DNA from: Paracoccaceae bacterium
GTDB lineage: Bacteria; Pseudomonadota; Alphaproteobacteria; Rhodobacterales; Rhodobacteraceae
Reading direction: 5' to 3'
Assembly (NCBI GenBank): GCA_024742835.1
Contig: JANSXS010000002.1
Span: 62,001 to 126,000, forward strand
Length of the DNA: 64,000 bases
Shown: in pieces, positions 26,138-36,715 of the stretch
Layout of the letters: the number at the start of each line of letters is the position of its first letter
Numbering within the stretch: the first letter of the stretch is position 1
Made by a program: the position numbers and the translations under genes
Notes under the pieces: model-generated
What the model saw: the letters and a program-made list of their open reading frames with translations, nothing else
The model's database searches: none
Told to the model about the DNA's origin: nothing

Positions 26138-26628
26138 TGACCGCCGCAGCCGACATAGGGGCCATTCGGGATTGGTTGGACGCGTCGTCGCCCGCACGCG
26201 TTCGTGCCCCGATGGGCGGCGACTGGATTTGGCCCGCGCCCATCGCCGCGCTGTTGCCGGTTGACCCCGACGCGCCCACAGGTCCGCAGGTTGACCTATC
26301 TGACCTATCCGAAGGGGGCATGGTGTTCCTGTGCCCGCAGGGCCAGCTTTCGGCCCCCTTCGCCGACGACCGACTGTCGCGGGCGGTTGCTGGCCTGCCG
26401 TCGCTTGTGGAGCGAGTGCGGCACCTATTCGGACACCGGCTAGGCGTAGACCTGCCCGACATGCTGACGCTTGCCCTGTCGTCGCCCTCACAGAGCGTCA
26501 TGGACGTTTTGACCGGGGAAGGGCTAGGCGACCTTGACCTTGCCGCCGTGGCGGTCTTGGCGGTGCCCCTGTGGGCACTACCCGTCGCCGACCGGCCCGC
26601 CGTTGCAGCCCTGTGCGAACACCCCTGA
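26137..26628 (+). CDS. Hypothetical protein, last of the block
   Basis: 163 residues, rich in Ala, Pro, Leu and Asp: MTAAADIGAIRDWLDASSPA, a central GDWIWPAPIAALLPVDPD and hydrophobic C-terminal part VAVLAVPLWALPVADRPAV. Unrecognised. The start overlaps the preceding stop (TAATG). A terminator follows 30 bp after the stop. Confidence 0.6.
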   Translation: MTAAADIGAIRDWLDASSPARVRAPMGGDWIWPAPIAALLPVDPDAPTGPQVDLSDLSEGGMVFLCPQGQLSAPFADDRLSRAVAGLPSLVERVRHLFGHRLGVDLPDMLTLALSSPSQSVMDVLTGEGLGDLDLAAVAVLAVPLWALPVADRPAVAALCEHP

Positions 26629-26658
26629 CAAGCTTTCCCTGAGTGCCAAGGGCTACTG

Positions 26659-26698
26659 ACCCCGGTGTGCGTTCACCGTCGCAGCCGGGGTGATTTTT
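26659..26698. terminator. Terminator between the convergent operons of the element
   Basis: ACCCCGG (26659-26665) pairs with CCGGGGT (26685-26691), followed by GATTTTTAT. It ends the plus-strand block. The T-run overlaps the last codons of the minus-strand gene ending at 26697. Confidence 0.75.
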
Positions 26699-27212
26699 AT
26701 GTGGCAGGTAGTTTGGCTTGCTCTTGTATAGCCTCAAGCAAGTTATTTCTTGCCTCAAGCAGATTTGCCGCAGCTTGCCAAAATGGACCCATAGAAACAA
26801 CGCCATCAACTTGGTCTATCGCAGTGCGCATTTGACGCAGGGCCGCGCGATATTCTGAAACGGCTTCTTGCGTGCTCCCGTTGAAAACAGTGAACGACAC
26901 GTCCACGGCAGCGTCTTGTGCGAGAATGTTGCCAATCAATTCGTCACGCGCGCCTTCAACTTGAGAAGAACTGTCGAGGACGGCGGAAACAAAAGCGCCG
27001 GCATAGGTTTGGAATTCAACCGAATGCCTTTGAATTTCGATCAACTTAGCTTCTACGCGTTGCTGTTCTTCGCGGACATTTGTATCATGCAGTGAACGCT
27101 GGTAGTTCCATTCGTTGACGCCAAGGCTTGCCAAAAACGCAATGATGCCGACGGCAAAAACTTGCCATCGGGGAACTTGGTCAGTTGTGAAAAACTGCTT
27201 GAACCGGCTCAT
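26697..27212 (-). CDS. Membrane-anchored coiled-coil protein, part of a two-gene module
   Basis: 171 residues. A basic start (MSRFKQFFTTDQVPRW) precedes one membrane segment, WQVFAVGIIAFLASLGV, at about 16-33. The rest is soluble and helical with heptad-like stretches (NVREEQQRVEAKLIEIQRHS; EYRAALRQMRTAIDQVDGVV). No family recognised. It is the second gene of a minus-strand pair, starting one base after the stop of the 430-residue gene, so both are made together. GC content is clearly lower than in neighbouring genes, a sign of recent transfer. Could be the membrane effector of a defence-type system (inference). Confidence 0.7.
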   Translation of the reverse strand: MSRFKQFFTTDQVPRWQVFAVGIIAFLASLGVNEWNYQRSLHDTNVREEQQRVEAKLIEIQRHSVEFQTYAGAFVSAVLDSSSQVEGARDELIGNILAQDAAVDVSFTVFNGSTQEAVSEYRAALRQMRTAIDQVDGVVSMGPFWQAAANLLEARNNLLEAIQEQAKLPAT

Positions 27213-27213
27213 A

Positions 27214-28506
27214 TCATTCTTCGTCAGGTTGCGTCGTTACGGTCGTGATCGACCGAAGGCCTTCATTTTCACTTGCGTTCTGGCAGGCGTTCTGGATCTG
27301 CAACCAACGTTCGTAACCGAGAATGTTTAGCGTATCCCTAACACCTTGTTCGATACCTAGTACGCACGGATCGAACGCCATAGACTCTGAGTTTACCACG
27401 GTGACTTGTTCAACGCCACTTCCATCCTGCTGGATCGGCTGAGCATTGGTTTCCAAGGCCAACGCGAACAGCGCGGACATGACCGCTGGTACGAGCATCG
27501 CTCCGCGAAGCGTCATGTATCCCGGCGAATGGATACTAGCCTCTTGGTCGGGCACAAGGTCGTCGCGTCCATCAACGGTCGCAGCAATATCGTAGATCGA
27601 CTGCCGATTCTGCCAAGCCTGCTCTTCGTCCGCAACCTTGCGGCAAGCTGCGACGACAGCCATTACGAAAGCGTTGAAGTGAAAATTCTCGAAGGCCGTA
27701 AACTCTGGATTGTCTGTTACAAACCGCGCGAGAAACTCTTCTCCGATCACTATGTTTTTGTAAGCAGCGCCTAGAACCCGCTCAAAAGATCGCGCCCGCA
27801 TAGAGATAAAAGCATTTTGGGTTCGCAGCGCAACTGCGACCTTTGGATCAAGCTCTAGTTCATTGACGTTTGCAAGCCAACGCACACGGCGGACCACGTA
27901 GCGGCCCTGCAATAGATTGCCCGGCCCTCTATTCGTCCAAATTTCTGGATCACCTACGATTTCACCAACCAAGGTGTAGGCTTTTTCGAACTCACCTTCT
28001 TCATTCTTAATGATGCCGGGGCTTGGCACGACGATTAGAGCGCCAATTTTGGCGTCGTGGTATAGACCGTTGAGCCAGCCTAGATTCAATTCACGCTTTC
28101 GGCCCCAGCGCGAAGGACTAAAATCTTTATTCCGTACTTCTCGAAGCTGCGCTTCAAGGTCTTCGCCGTCCGCGTTCACGAAGGATTGCATCTCTTCCGA
28201 GCGTGCAATCGCCTGCAACATCTCATCGGACTTATCGTACCCAGTTCGACCGGGTAGAGGGATATGCGGATTATCTAGAAAGACTAGGGAGTGGTCCTTC
28301 ATCGCCTTGAAGTGGCGATACCCTTGCCCCGGAAAAAGGCGGTAAGCAACGTCTTCGTCGTCAAATACTCGTGTCTTAATGTCAATAACAATGCTCAAGC
28401 GACTTCCCCGAAACTTCAATGCTTTTTTCGGCACACTATCCGCGAAGTTTGATCTAGTCCACACGGATAACGCGTCTGACGCATCGCTAGTACTCTCATG
28501 TACCAC
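27214..28506 (-). CDS. Unrecognised protein with PUA/EVE-like segment, part of a two-gene module
   Basis: Up to 430 residues. LFPGQGYRHFKAMKDHSLVF (57-76), GALIVVPSP (155-163), LVGEIVGDPE (179-188) and VVRRVRWLANV (204-214) follow in the order and spacing of the PUA/EVE-like modules of modification-dependent restriction and other defence proteins, where the usual text is G-D-x-V-V-P, G-E-V-x-G and H-x-R-x-V-x-W. The second half is helical with a hydrophobic run MLVPAVMSALFALALE near 337-352. No nuclease motif was found. The start is uncertain: GTG 28506 opens the frame, while TTG 28398 has GGGGAA just upstream. It lies 94 bp from the tRNA at the cargo end of the element. Confidence 0.65.
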   Translation of the reverse strand: MVHESTSDASDALSVWTRSNFADSVPKKALKFRGSRLSIVIDIKTRVFDDEDVAYRLFPGQGYRHFKAMKDHSLVFLDNPHIPLPGRTGYDKSDEMLQAIARSEEMQSFVNADGEDLEAQLREVRNKDFSPSRWGRKRELNLGWLNGLYHDAKIGALIVVPSPGIIKNEEGEFEKAYTLVGEIVGDPEIWTNRGPGNLLQGRYVVRRVRWLANVNELELDPKVAVALRTQNAFISMRARSFERVLGAAYKNIVIGEEFLARFVTDNPEFTAFENFHFNAFVMAVVAACRKVADEEQAWQNRQSIYDIAATVDGRDDLVPDQEASIHSPGYMTLRGAMLVPAVMSALFALALETNAQPIQQDGSGVEQVTVVNSESMAFDPCVLGIEQGVRDTLNILGYERWLQIQNACQNASENEGLRSITTVTTQPDEE

Positions 28507-28599
28507 GTAAAATTAGGCGACGACACCGCCTCAAATGTAGTAGTAGATCGTTAGTAGGTTTTGCGGCTTGCCAAATTTCAAAATGAAATCAAAGGCAAG

Positions 28600-28613
28600 T
28601 GGCGGAGAGACAG
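28600..28613. repeat. attachment-site copy within tRNA-Ser
   Basis: TGGCGGAGAGACAG, identical to 20111-20124; it encodes the CCA end, discriminator, acceptor strand and the start of the T-arm of the tRNA. It marks the right boundary of the integrated element. Because the copy is identical, the tRNA was left intact by integration. Confidence 0.88.
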
Positions 28614-28689
28614 GGATTCGAACCCTGGGATCCCGTGAAGGATCAACGGTTTTCGAGACCGCCCCGTTCGACCACTCCGGCACCTCTCC
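28600..28689 (-). tRNA. tRNA-Ser (anticodon CGA)
   Basis: 90 nt with encoded CCA. The acceptor stem GGAGAGG (5' end at 28689) pairs with TCTCTCC, the anticodon loop contains TCTCGAAAA (CGA), a long variable arm GATCCTTCACGGGATC follows, and the T-loop is GGTTCGAATCC. The long variable arm is the class II serine type. It reads UCG codons. Its 3' end is the integration site of the 8.5-kb element. Confidence 0.97.
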
Positions 28690-28805
28690 GCGGGGTATGG
28701 ACGGGGCGTGTAATGGCCTTTGCAGTGGGCTGCAAGGGGTTTGGCATTGTTTGATCATGGAATCTGCCTAGGTTATGTGCCAACGGCTTAGAAAGAGGTA
28801 CGCAG

Positions 28806-29657
28806 ATGACAGTTCTATCCCACGTAAAACGGGGCGTTTTGGCGATGAGCGTCGGTTTCGTTACCCTGTGCGCGGTTCTGTCGGTCCCGGTTCATGCCGC
28901 TGACCGTGACCGGCTCGAGGCGTTCCTGGCTGTTACGGGCTTTGACGTGGCGCTGGACTCCATCGGGCTGGCGGCGGGTAGCGCGCCGGCCATGCTGGGG
29001 ATGCAGCCCAACGATTTCGGCAGCGACTGGTCCGATCAGACGCGCGAAGTTTTCGACCCCGTGCTGATGCAGGATATGGCGTTGTCCATTCTTGAAAAGG
29101 CTTTGAGCGACGATCTGCTGACTCATGCCGCGGCGTTTTACGCGTCCGATCTGGGCCAGCGCCTGGTCGAGGCGGAAAACGCGTCGCACATGGTCGAGGA
29201 TGATGTCGCCAAACAGTCCGAAGGGGCCGGGATCGTCGCCCGCTGGCAAAACGAGGATGATCCGCGGCTTGACCTGTTGCAGCGGCTGAACAAAGCCATC
29301 GACAGCGCGGATACCGCCGTGCGCGCGGTCCAGGAGATCCAGTTGCGCTTTCTTATGGCAGCCTCGAATTCCGGGGTTCTGGAAGGCAGGATCGACGAGG
29401 CGACGCTGCGGGCGAGGCTAAAGGAAAGCACCCCGCAACTGCGCCGCAGCCTAGAGCAATCGGGCCTCGCGGCCGCGGCCTACACATATCAGAACTTCAG
29501 CAAGGAGGATCTGGCGGGCTATCTCGCGGCGCTTGAGCATCCTGACATGCAGAAGGTGTACGAACTTATGAACGGCGTGCAGTTCGAGATCATGGCCAAC
29601 AGATTCGAGGCTCTGGCCGCGAAAATGGCCGACATGCATCCCGGGCAGGAACTGTGA
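28806..29657 (+). CDS. DUF2059-domain exported protein
   Basis: 283 residues. A signal peptide (LSHVKRGVLAMSVGFVTLCAV, shortened; cleavage near VHA-AD) predicts periplasmic location. The body is all-helical; the segment FSKEDLAGYLAALEHPDMQK near 240 is typical of DUF2059 proteins, and LTHAAAFYASDLGQRLVEAE is a second copy of that helical pattern. Function unknown. The stop overlaps the start of a paralogous gene, so the pair are co-translated duplicates. Confidence 0.75.
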   Translation: MTVLSHVKRGVLAMSVGFVTLCAVLSVPVHAADRDRLEAFLAVTGFDVALDSIGLAAGSAPAMLGMQPNDFGSDWSDQTREVFDPVLMQDMALSILEKALSDDLLTHAAAFYASDLGQRLVEAENASHMVEDDVAKQSEGAGIVARWQNEDDPRLDLLQRLNKAIDSADTAVRAVQEIQLRFLMAASNSGVLEGRIDEATLRARLKESTPQLRRSLEQSGLAAAAYTYQNFSKEDLAGYLAALEHPDMQKVYELMNGVQFEIMANRFEALAAKMADMHPGQEL

Positions 29658-30475
29658 TGACGCGGATGATGCGCCTGGCTGCGGTCGCCGGGCTTTGGGC
29701 CGGCACGGCATTGGCCGAAGACAGTGGCGACATGGCGGCGCTGCTTGACGCGTTGCGCATCGAGGGCGCTGTCGAAATCATGCGCGCCGAGGGGCTTGAC
29801 TATGGCGCGGACGTTGGCGCGGAGATGGTGCCCGGCGTCAGCCAAGCGGCCTGGGCCGCGCGGGTGGCAGAGGTTTACAACAGTGACCGCATGGCGCGGC
29901 AGGTGTCAGACGGGTTGCGCGACGCCCTTGCGCCGGAACATGTCGGCCCGGTCCTGACCTTCCTGCAATCCGAGACCGGACAAGACATCATCGCGCTGGA
30001 AATCTCTGCGCGCGAGGCGTTTCTCGACCCGGCCACCGAAGAGGCTGCCTTTGCCAGCTATGAGGAGGCCAAGCGCGCCAAAACCCCGCTTTACCAACAG
30101 GTTCAGGGGCTGATCGACGACAGTTCGCTTGTTGATTTCAACGTTATGGGCGCGCTGAATTCGAACCTGATGTTCTATCGCGGCCTCGATGAGGGCGGCG
30201 CGATCGAGATGCCGGAATCCGAAATGCTGTCGGATGTCTGGGCGCAGGAAGAGGCCGTTCGCGACGACTCCGCCGCGTGGCTTGGCGCATTCCTGATGAT
30301 GGCGTATCGCCCGCTGGAGCCCGAGGCGCTGGAGGCTTACGCGGCCTTTTATCGGTCCGAGCCGGGACGCGCGCTGAACGCCGCCATTTTCAGAGCTTAC
30401 GATGGCATGTACGAACAGGTTTCGTATCTGCTGGGGCTGGCCGTGGCGCAACAGATGACCAGCGAGGAGCTTTGA
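29657..30475 (+). CDS. DUF2059-domain exported protein, paralogue
   Basis: 272 residues with signal peptide MTRMMRLAAVAGLWAGTALA. It keeps the DUF2059-like repeats (LAPEHVGPVLTFLQSETGQD and LEPEALEAYAAFYRSEPGRA) seen in the preceding gene and so is a paralogue. ATG 29657 shares its A with the previous stop (TGATG). Function unknown; probably periplasmic. A terminator follows at 30554. Confidence 0.75.
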   Translation: MTRMMRLAAVAGLWAGTALAEDSGDMAALLDALRIEGAVEIMRAEGLDYGADVGAEMVPGVSQAAWAARVAEVYNSDRMARQVSDGLRDALAPEHVGPVLTFLQSETGQDIIALEISAREAFLDPATEEAAFASYEEAKRAKTPLYQQVQGLIDDSSLVDFNVMGALNSNLMFYRGLDEGGAIEMPESEMLSDVWAQEEAVRDDSAAWLGAFLMMAYRPLEPEALEAYAAFYRSEPGRALNAAIFRAYDGMYEQVSYLLGLAVAQQMTSEEL

Positions 30476-30553
30476 GCCGGGCTTGTTTTCTGACCTATCA
30501 AAACAAGCGGGTTTCGGGCTTGACAGGTGAGCGCATCGTGACGATAAGCCCGC

Positions 30554-30585
30554 AACCCGGTCAGGTGTGCCTGCCGGGGTTTTTG
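30554..30585 (+). terminator. Rho-independent terminator after the DUF2059 pair
   Basis: AACCCGG..CAGG pairs with CCTG..CCGGGGTT around a TGTG loop (one bulged base on each side) and is followed by a run of T ending at about 30584. It separates the DUF2059 genes from rplU-rpmA. Confidence 0.75.
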
Positions 30586-30693
30586 CAATGACGCCCACAT
30601 GTGTTGGGCGCGCTGTCCGCGGCAGGCCATGATGGCCGCAACATGGGGATAACCCCAGGCCACAGGACGCGGGATATGAAAAGGAAGATTGGG

Positions 30694-31389
30694 ATGTTCG
30701 CGGTCCTCAAGACCGGTGGCAAGCAGTACAAGGTCCAGTCGGGCGATATGCTCCGTGTGGAAAAGCTTGCGGCAGATGCCGGTGAAAAAGTACAATTCAA
30801 CGAAATCCTGATGCTGGGCGGCGAAACGGCCGTGATCGGCGCGCCGTTTGTCGACGGCGCCGCTGTTCAGGCAGAGGTTGTTGACCAGATCAAGGGCGAC
30901 AAGGTCATTCACTTCGTCAAGCGCCGCCGTAAGCACGGTTCGCAGCGCACGAAGGGCCACCGTCAGCAACTGACCGTTCTGCGCGTGACCGAGATCCTTG
31001 AAAAAGGTGCGGACGCGACGGGCGTAAAGGCCGCGATGGGCGCGGGTTCGGTTCCTGCGGTTGCCGGGCTGGGTGATGCCAGGATCGCCACCAACAAGTC
31101 AGAGCAGGCCGACATGGCCGCCCGCGTCAAGGCGGATGACGATAGCGCAAAGGCAAAGCCCGTGGCAGAGGCCGGTGTTGCGGCGGGTGCCGCGGACGAC
31201 CTCAAGAAATTGTCGGGAGTTGGTCCCGCGCTGGAAAAGAAGCTGCACGCCGCTGGTGTCACCACCTTCGCCCAGATCGCCGCATGGACCGAAGAAGACA
31301 TTGCTGCTATGGACGAGAAACTGTCGTTCAAGGGCCGGATCGAGCGTGAAGGCTGGGTCGATCAGGCCAAAGACATCGTCAAAGGCTAA
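30694..31389 (+). CDS. rplU: 50S ribosomal protein L21 with C-terminal helix-hairpin-helix extension
   Basis: 231 residues, about twice the usual L21. Residues 1-103 are canonical L21: [18 protein letters not shown], then [20 protein letters not shown] and [10 protein letters not shown] linker rich in Ala, Lys and Asp follows. Residues about 168-231 form a helix-hairpin-helix unit ([20 protein letters not shown], ending [15 protein letters not shown]). This extension is known in roseobacter L21 proteins; its role is not established. AAGGAAG lies 8 nt before ATG 30694. It is followed after 11 bp by rpmA. Confidence 0.95.
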   Translation: MFAVLKTGGKQYKVQSGDMLRVEKLAADAGEKVQFNEILMLGGETAVIGAPFVDGAAVQAEVVDQIKGDKVIHFVKRRRKHGSQRTKGHRQQLTVLRVTEILEKGADATGVKAAMGAGSVPAVAGLGDARIATNKSEQADMAARVKADDDSAKAKPVAEAGVAAGAADDLKKLSGVGPALEKKLHAAGVTTFAQIAAWTEEDIAAMDEKLSFKGRIEREGWVDQAKDIVKG

Positions 31390-31400
31390 GGAGAAGCGAG

Positions 31401-31670
31401 ATGGCACATAAAAAAGCAGGCGGTTCATCCCGCAACGGGCGCGACTCGGCTGGCCGCCGTCTTGGCGTCAAGAAATACGGTGGCGAAGCCGTCATTCCGG
31501 GCAACATCCTCGTGCGTCAGCGCGGCAACAAGTTCTGGCCCGGCGACAATGTCGGTCAGGGCAAGGACCACACGCTGTTTGCCACGGTCGAAGGCGCGGT
31601 TCAGTTCCGCAAGGGGCTGAAAGGACGCACCTTCATTTCCGTGACACCGGTGGCAGAGGCCGCCGAGTAA
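31401..31670 (+). CDS. rpmA: 50S ribosomal protein L27
   Basis: 89 residues. The start [20 protein letters not shown], then [20 protein letters not shown] and [20 protein letters not shown] are invariant L27 sequence. The N-terminus reaches the peptidyl-transferase centre of the ribosome. AAGGAG precedes the ATG. It forms the standard rplU-rpmA operon, ended by a terminator at 31698. Confidence 0.98.
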   Translation: MAHKKAGGSSRNGRDSAGRRLGVKKYGGEAVIPGNILVRQRGNKFWPGDNVGQGKDHTLFATVEGAVQFRKGLKGRTFISVTPVAEAAE

Positions 31671-31697
31671 GCCGACGTCTCAGGATCTGACACATCG

Positions 31698-31730
31698 ACG
31701 GGATCGGCAGGAAACGCCGGTCCCGTTTGC
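31698..31730 (+). terminator. Rho-independent terminator of rplU-rpmA
   Basis: ACGGGATCGGC (31698-31708) pairs with GCCGGTCCCGT (31716-31726) with one T-G wobble and a 7-base loop, followed by TTTGCTTTT. Confidence 0.85.
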
Positions 31731-31894
31731 TTTTGAGCTTTGGCAACGCTGCGGCGCGGGTTCATGCAAATGCCATGATACTGCGTCAAGGGGTCGGTCA
31801 CGTGGACACACCCGCCCCGCGTGTGAGTCAGATCAAGGCCCAAGCGGCGCGTGGCGTTCAAAAAGCCGGCGGCGCATTCCAGAGGACAGAGCAC

Positions 31895-32434
31895 ATGAAA
31901 TTCGAGCATATCACCAGCCAGCCGGTTCTTGATGCCGGTCGTTTCGCCCTGCGCCCGTTGCGCGGCTCTGACGCGGCGCTGATAGAGCGTTATGCAGGCG
32001 ACGAGCGCGTGGCACGGCGCAGCATGACGATCCCGCACCCGATGCCGCGCGGCCACGCCGAGACGATGATCGCGCGGGCCAAGGATACCAAGCACGCCGA
32101 GACTGTCTGGGCGATGGATGCGTCCGGTCTGGGCGGCTGCGCCTTGATGGGGTTGATCCACCTGTCGGAACTGGATCGCGGACAGGCGGAAATCTCGTAC
32201 TGGGTGGCACCGGATTTCTGGAATGGCGGCGTCGCCTCGCGGACTGTGGCGGCTCTGATCAACGCCAATCCGCAAGGCTCGCGAACGATCTTTGCCAGCG
32301 TCGTTCAGGACAACCCCGCCTCTGCCCGTGTTCTGATCAACAATGGCTTTGCCTATCTGGGCGACGCCGAAAGCTTTTGCGTGGCGCGCAATGCCAAGGT
32401 GCCGACCTGGACCTATTCGAAGAAACTGGATTGA
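31895..32434 (+). CDS. GNAT-family N-acetyltransferase (RimJ/RimL type)
   Basis: 179 residues. FALRPLRGSDAALIERYAGD at the start, the acceptor strand AEISYWVAPDFWNGGVASRT, and NPASARVLINNGFAYLGDAE near the C-terminus match RimJ/RimL-like acetyltransferases, which acetylate protein N-termini or small amines using acetyl-CoA. The substrate is not predictable. AGAGGA precedes ATG 31895. It stands between rpmA and obgE, with its own likely promoter after the terminator, and reads toward obgE 32 bp away. Confidence 0.85.
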   Translation: MKFEHITSQPVLDAGRFALRPLRGSDAALIERYAGDERVARRSMTIPHPMPRGHAETMIARAKDTKHAETVWAMDASGLGGCALMGLIHLSELDRGQAEISYWVAPDFWNGGVASRTVAALINANPQGSRTIFASVVQDNPASARVLINNGFAYLGDAESFCVARNAKVPTWTYSKKLD

Positions 32435-32457
32435 GCCGGGCAGGGCCTTTGGCGTAA

Positions 32458-34598
<2,141 letters not shown>

Positions 34599-34642
34599 TC
34601 CAATTTGCGAGTAGACTGCACCAACCGTTGGAGGGCTGAAAG

Positions 34643-35908
34643 ATGAAGGATCTGGACAACATTCCCGCGCTGATGGCGGATATCGGCAGCCGCGCCCGCG
34701 CGGCGGCGGCGGATCTGGCGACAGCCCGGCCCGAGACCAAACAGGCAGCGCTTGAGGCCGCGGCAGAGGCGGTCTGGAACGCGCGCGCCGACATCATGGC
34801 GGCCAATGCCAAGGATCTGGAGCATGGCCGCAACAAGGGGCTAAGCGCCGCGATGATGGACCGCCTGATGCTGGACGAGGCGCGCATTCACGGGATTTGC
34901 GACGGTCTGCGCGCGGTCGCGGCACAGGACGACCCGGTGGGCGAGGTGCTGGCCGAGTGGGACCGCCCCTCGGGGTTGCATATCCGCCGGGTGCGCACAC
35001 CGCTTGGCGTGATCGGCGTGATCTACGAATCGCGGCCCAACGTGACGGCGGATGCGGGTGCGCTATGCCTGAAATCCGGCAACGCGGTGATCCTGCGCGG
35101 CGGGTCGGAAAGTTTTCATTCTTCAGGTGCCATCTATGCCTGCCTTGTTCAGGGGCTGCGGGCGGCGGGCCTGCCCGAGGATGCTGTACAGCTTGTGCCC
35201 ACGCGCGACCGTGCGGCGGTGCAGGAAATGCTGACCATGACCGATACAATCGACGTGATCGTGCCGCGCGGCGGCAAAGGGCTTGTGGGCCTTGTCCAAC
35301 GCGAGGCGCGGGTTCCTGTCTTTGCCCATCTCGAAGGCATCGTGCATATCTATATCGACGCCGATGCCGATCCCGAAAAGGCGCTGCGCGTGGTGCTGAA
35401 CGCCAAGACCCGGCGCACCGGCATCTGTGGCGCGGCGGAATGCCTGTTGATCCATGAAGACGTGGTCGACACGATTGGACAGGGTGTGATCAAGGCGCTG
35501 ATCGAAAAGGGGGTCGAGGTGCGCGCCGACGCGCGGCTTCAATCCGTGCCCGGCACAGTGCCCGCAAAGCAGGACGATTGGGGGCGCGAGTATCTGGATA
35601 TGATCATCGCCGCGAAATGCGTCAAGAATATCGGGGAAGCCATTGATCATATTCGGATATTTGGCTCCAATCACACCGATTGCATTCTGACGGAGGACGA
35701 TGGCGCGGCGGCGGAATTCTTTGCCCGGCTCGATAGTGCGATCCTGATGCGCAACGCCTCGACCCAGTTTGCCGATGGTGGCGAATTTGGCATGGGGGCG
35801 GAAATCGGCATCGCAACCGGCAAGATGCACGCGCGCGGCCCGGTTGGCGCGGCCCAGTTGACCAGTTTCAAATATCTGGTCGAAGGTGATGGATCTACGC
35901 GGGGGTAA
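34643..35908 (+). CDS. proA: Gamma-glutamyl phosphate reductase
   Basis: 421 residues. ProA reduces gamma-glutamyl phosphate to the semialdehyde with NADPH, the step after ProB. Visible: [43 protein letters not shown] and the catalytic Cys in [13 protein letters not shown]. Towards the end, [20 protein letters not shown] is also invariant. GGAGGG lies upstream of the ATG. Its last 14 nt overlap the end of the convergent chpT gene. Confidence 0.97.
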   Translation: MKDLDNIPALMADIGSRARAAAADLATARPETKQAALEAAAEAVWNARADIMAANAKDLEHGRNKGLSAAMMDRLMLDEARIHGICDGLRAVAAQDDPVGEVLAEWDRPSGLHIRRVRTPLGVIGVIYESRPNVTADAGALCLKSGNAVILRGGSESFHSSGAIYACLVQGLRAAGLPEDAVQLVPTRDRAAVQEMLTMTDTIDVIVPRGGKGLVGLVQREARVPVFAHLEGIVHIYIDADADPEKALRVVLNAKTRRTGICGAAECLLIHEDVVDTIGQGVIKALIEKGVEVRADARLQSVPGTVPAKQDDWGREYLDMIIAAKCVKNIGEAIDHIRIFGSNHTDCILTEDDGAAAEFFARLDSAILMRNASTQFADGGEFGMGAEIGIATGKMHARGPVGAAQLTSFKYLVEGDGSTRG

Positions 35909-36506
35909 TCTCGATCATGAGATCTGTTTCTGATGCCTGTGCAACATAGCTCATGTTGCTGTCTGCGGTCAGCAGCGGCAGAAGCGTGAATTGCACATCG
36001 GCCGGTGTCACGCTTTGATCTTTGCGGTGCTCTTGCAGGGCCAACCAATGCCCGCTCGTGGTGACAAGGCGCGGACCGGTCGCCGTGACCCGCCATGCGC
36101 CACTGTCCTGGGTGACGGTAATATCCCCACCCTGTGGCAGCGCCGGTTCCATGCACAAGAGCGCGAGCAGCACCAGACGGATCTCGGCCCGTGGGAACGC
36201 GCCGTCGGGAAACGCGGTGCAACGGATGCGGCCATCCGTGTAAAGGTCGCGCAGGATCGTGCGCACGTCGTCGCCGCCGGTCATCTGCCCCCGAGAGCTG
36301 TGTCCAAAAACAAGGCGATAGAGGCGAATCCGGGCATTCGCGTTGACCACGCTTTGCGCAAGAAGATCCAGTTCGGGCGTGCGCGCGGCACCCGACAGCT
36401 CCAAAAGCTCAAGCCCGTTGGTGATCGCGCCGATCGGGCTGGCCAGATCATGGCAGATACGAGAGCCTATCAACGTGGCGATTGTGCTGATATCGTTGGT
36501 ATTCAT
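35895..36506 (-). CDS. chpT: Histidine phosphotransferase ChpT
   Basis: 203 residues. [19 protein letters not shown] near the N-terminus contains the phosphoacceptor His19 of the ChpT dimerisation helix; the C-terminal half is a degenerate HATPase-like fold. ChpT passes phosphate from CckA to CtrA and CpdR; in roseobacters this controls motility, gene-transfer agents and quorum-linked traits. ATG 36506 has only a modest ribosome binding site. A TTG five codons upstream is possible. Only 26 bp separate it from the divergent start codon at 36533. Confidence 0.85.
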   Translation of the reverse strand: MNTNDISTIATLIGSRICHDLASPIGAITNGLELLELSGAARTPELDLLAQSVVNANARIRLYRLVFGHSSRGQMTGGDDVRTILRDLYTDGRIRCTAFPDGAFPRAEIRLVLLALLCMEPALPQGGDITVTQDSGAWRVTATGPRLVTTSGHWLALQEHRKDQSVTPADVQFTLLPLLTADSNMSYVAQASETDLMIEITPA

Positions 36507-36532
36507 ATTCTTTTCCCGCAACCGGAGCCGTC

Positions 36533-36715
36533 ATGTCCGATCTGAATTCGTTCCTGGAACCCGGAATGCTGGTGCAGCATCCCGGCCAACCCGAGTGGGG
36601 GACCGGACAGGTCCAGTCCAATATTGGTGGCAAGATCACCGTGAATTTCCAGGATTTTGGCAAGGTTGTGATTGATGGATCCAGAGTTGAGCTATTGCCT
36701 GTGACTCAACCATAG
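36533..36715 (+). CDS. DUF3553 small protein
   Basis: 60 residues. MLVQHPGQPEWGTGQVQSNI and ITVNFQDFGKVVI match DUF3553, a small SH3/tudor-like beta barrel also found at UvrD C-termini. Its role alone is unknown. GGAG precedes the ATG. It is divergent from chpT with start codons 26 bp apart. Confidence 0.85.
   Translation: MSDLNSFLEPGMLVQHPGQPEWGTGQVQSNIGGKITVNFQDFGKVVIDGSRVELLPVTQP

Larger units (their letters stand above)
20111..28613. mobile_element. 8.5-kb integrated satellite-like element in tRNA-Ser(CGA)
   Basis: The element is bounded by a 14-bp direct repeat of the tRNA-Ser 3' end. Plus-strand genes in order: tyrosine integrase, small unknown, AlpA-like regulator, DUF3987-like replication protein, repeat-rich region, unknown, and a coupled block of four unknowns. 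A terminator follows, then two minus-strand genes next to the tRNA. No structural, packaging or conjugation genes are recognised. The integrase sits at the end away from the intact tRNA, opposite to the usual P4 arrangement. The last 1.9 kb before the tRNA has visibly lower GC. Gene content fits a phage satellite or a small genomic island with its own replication module. Confidence 0.85.
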
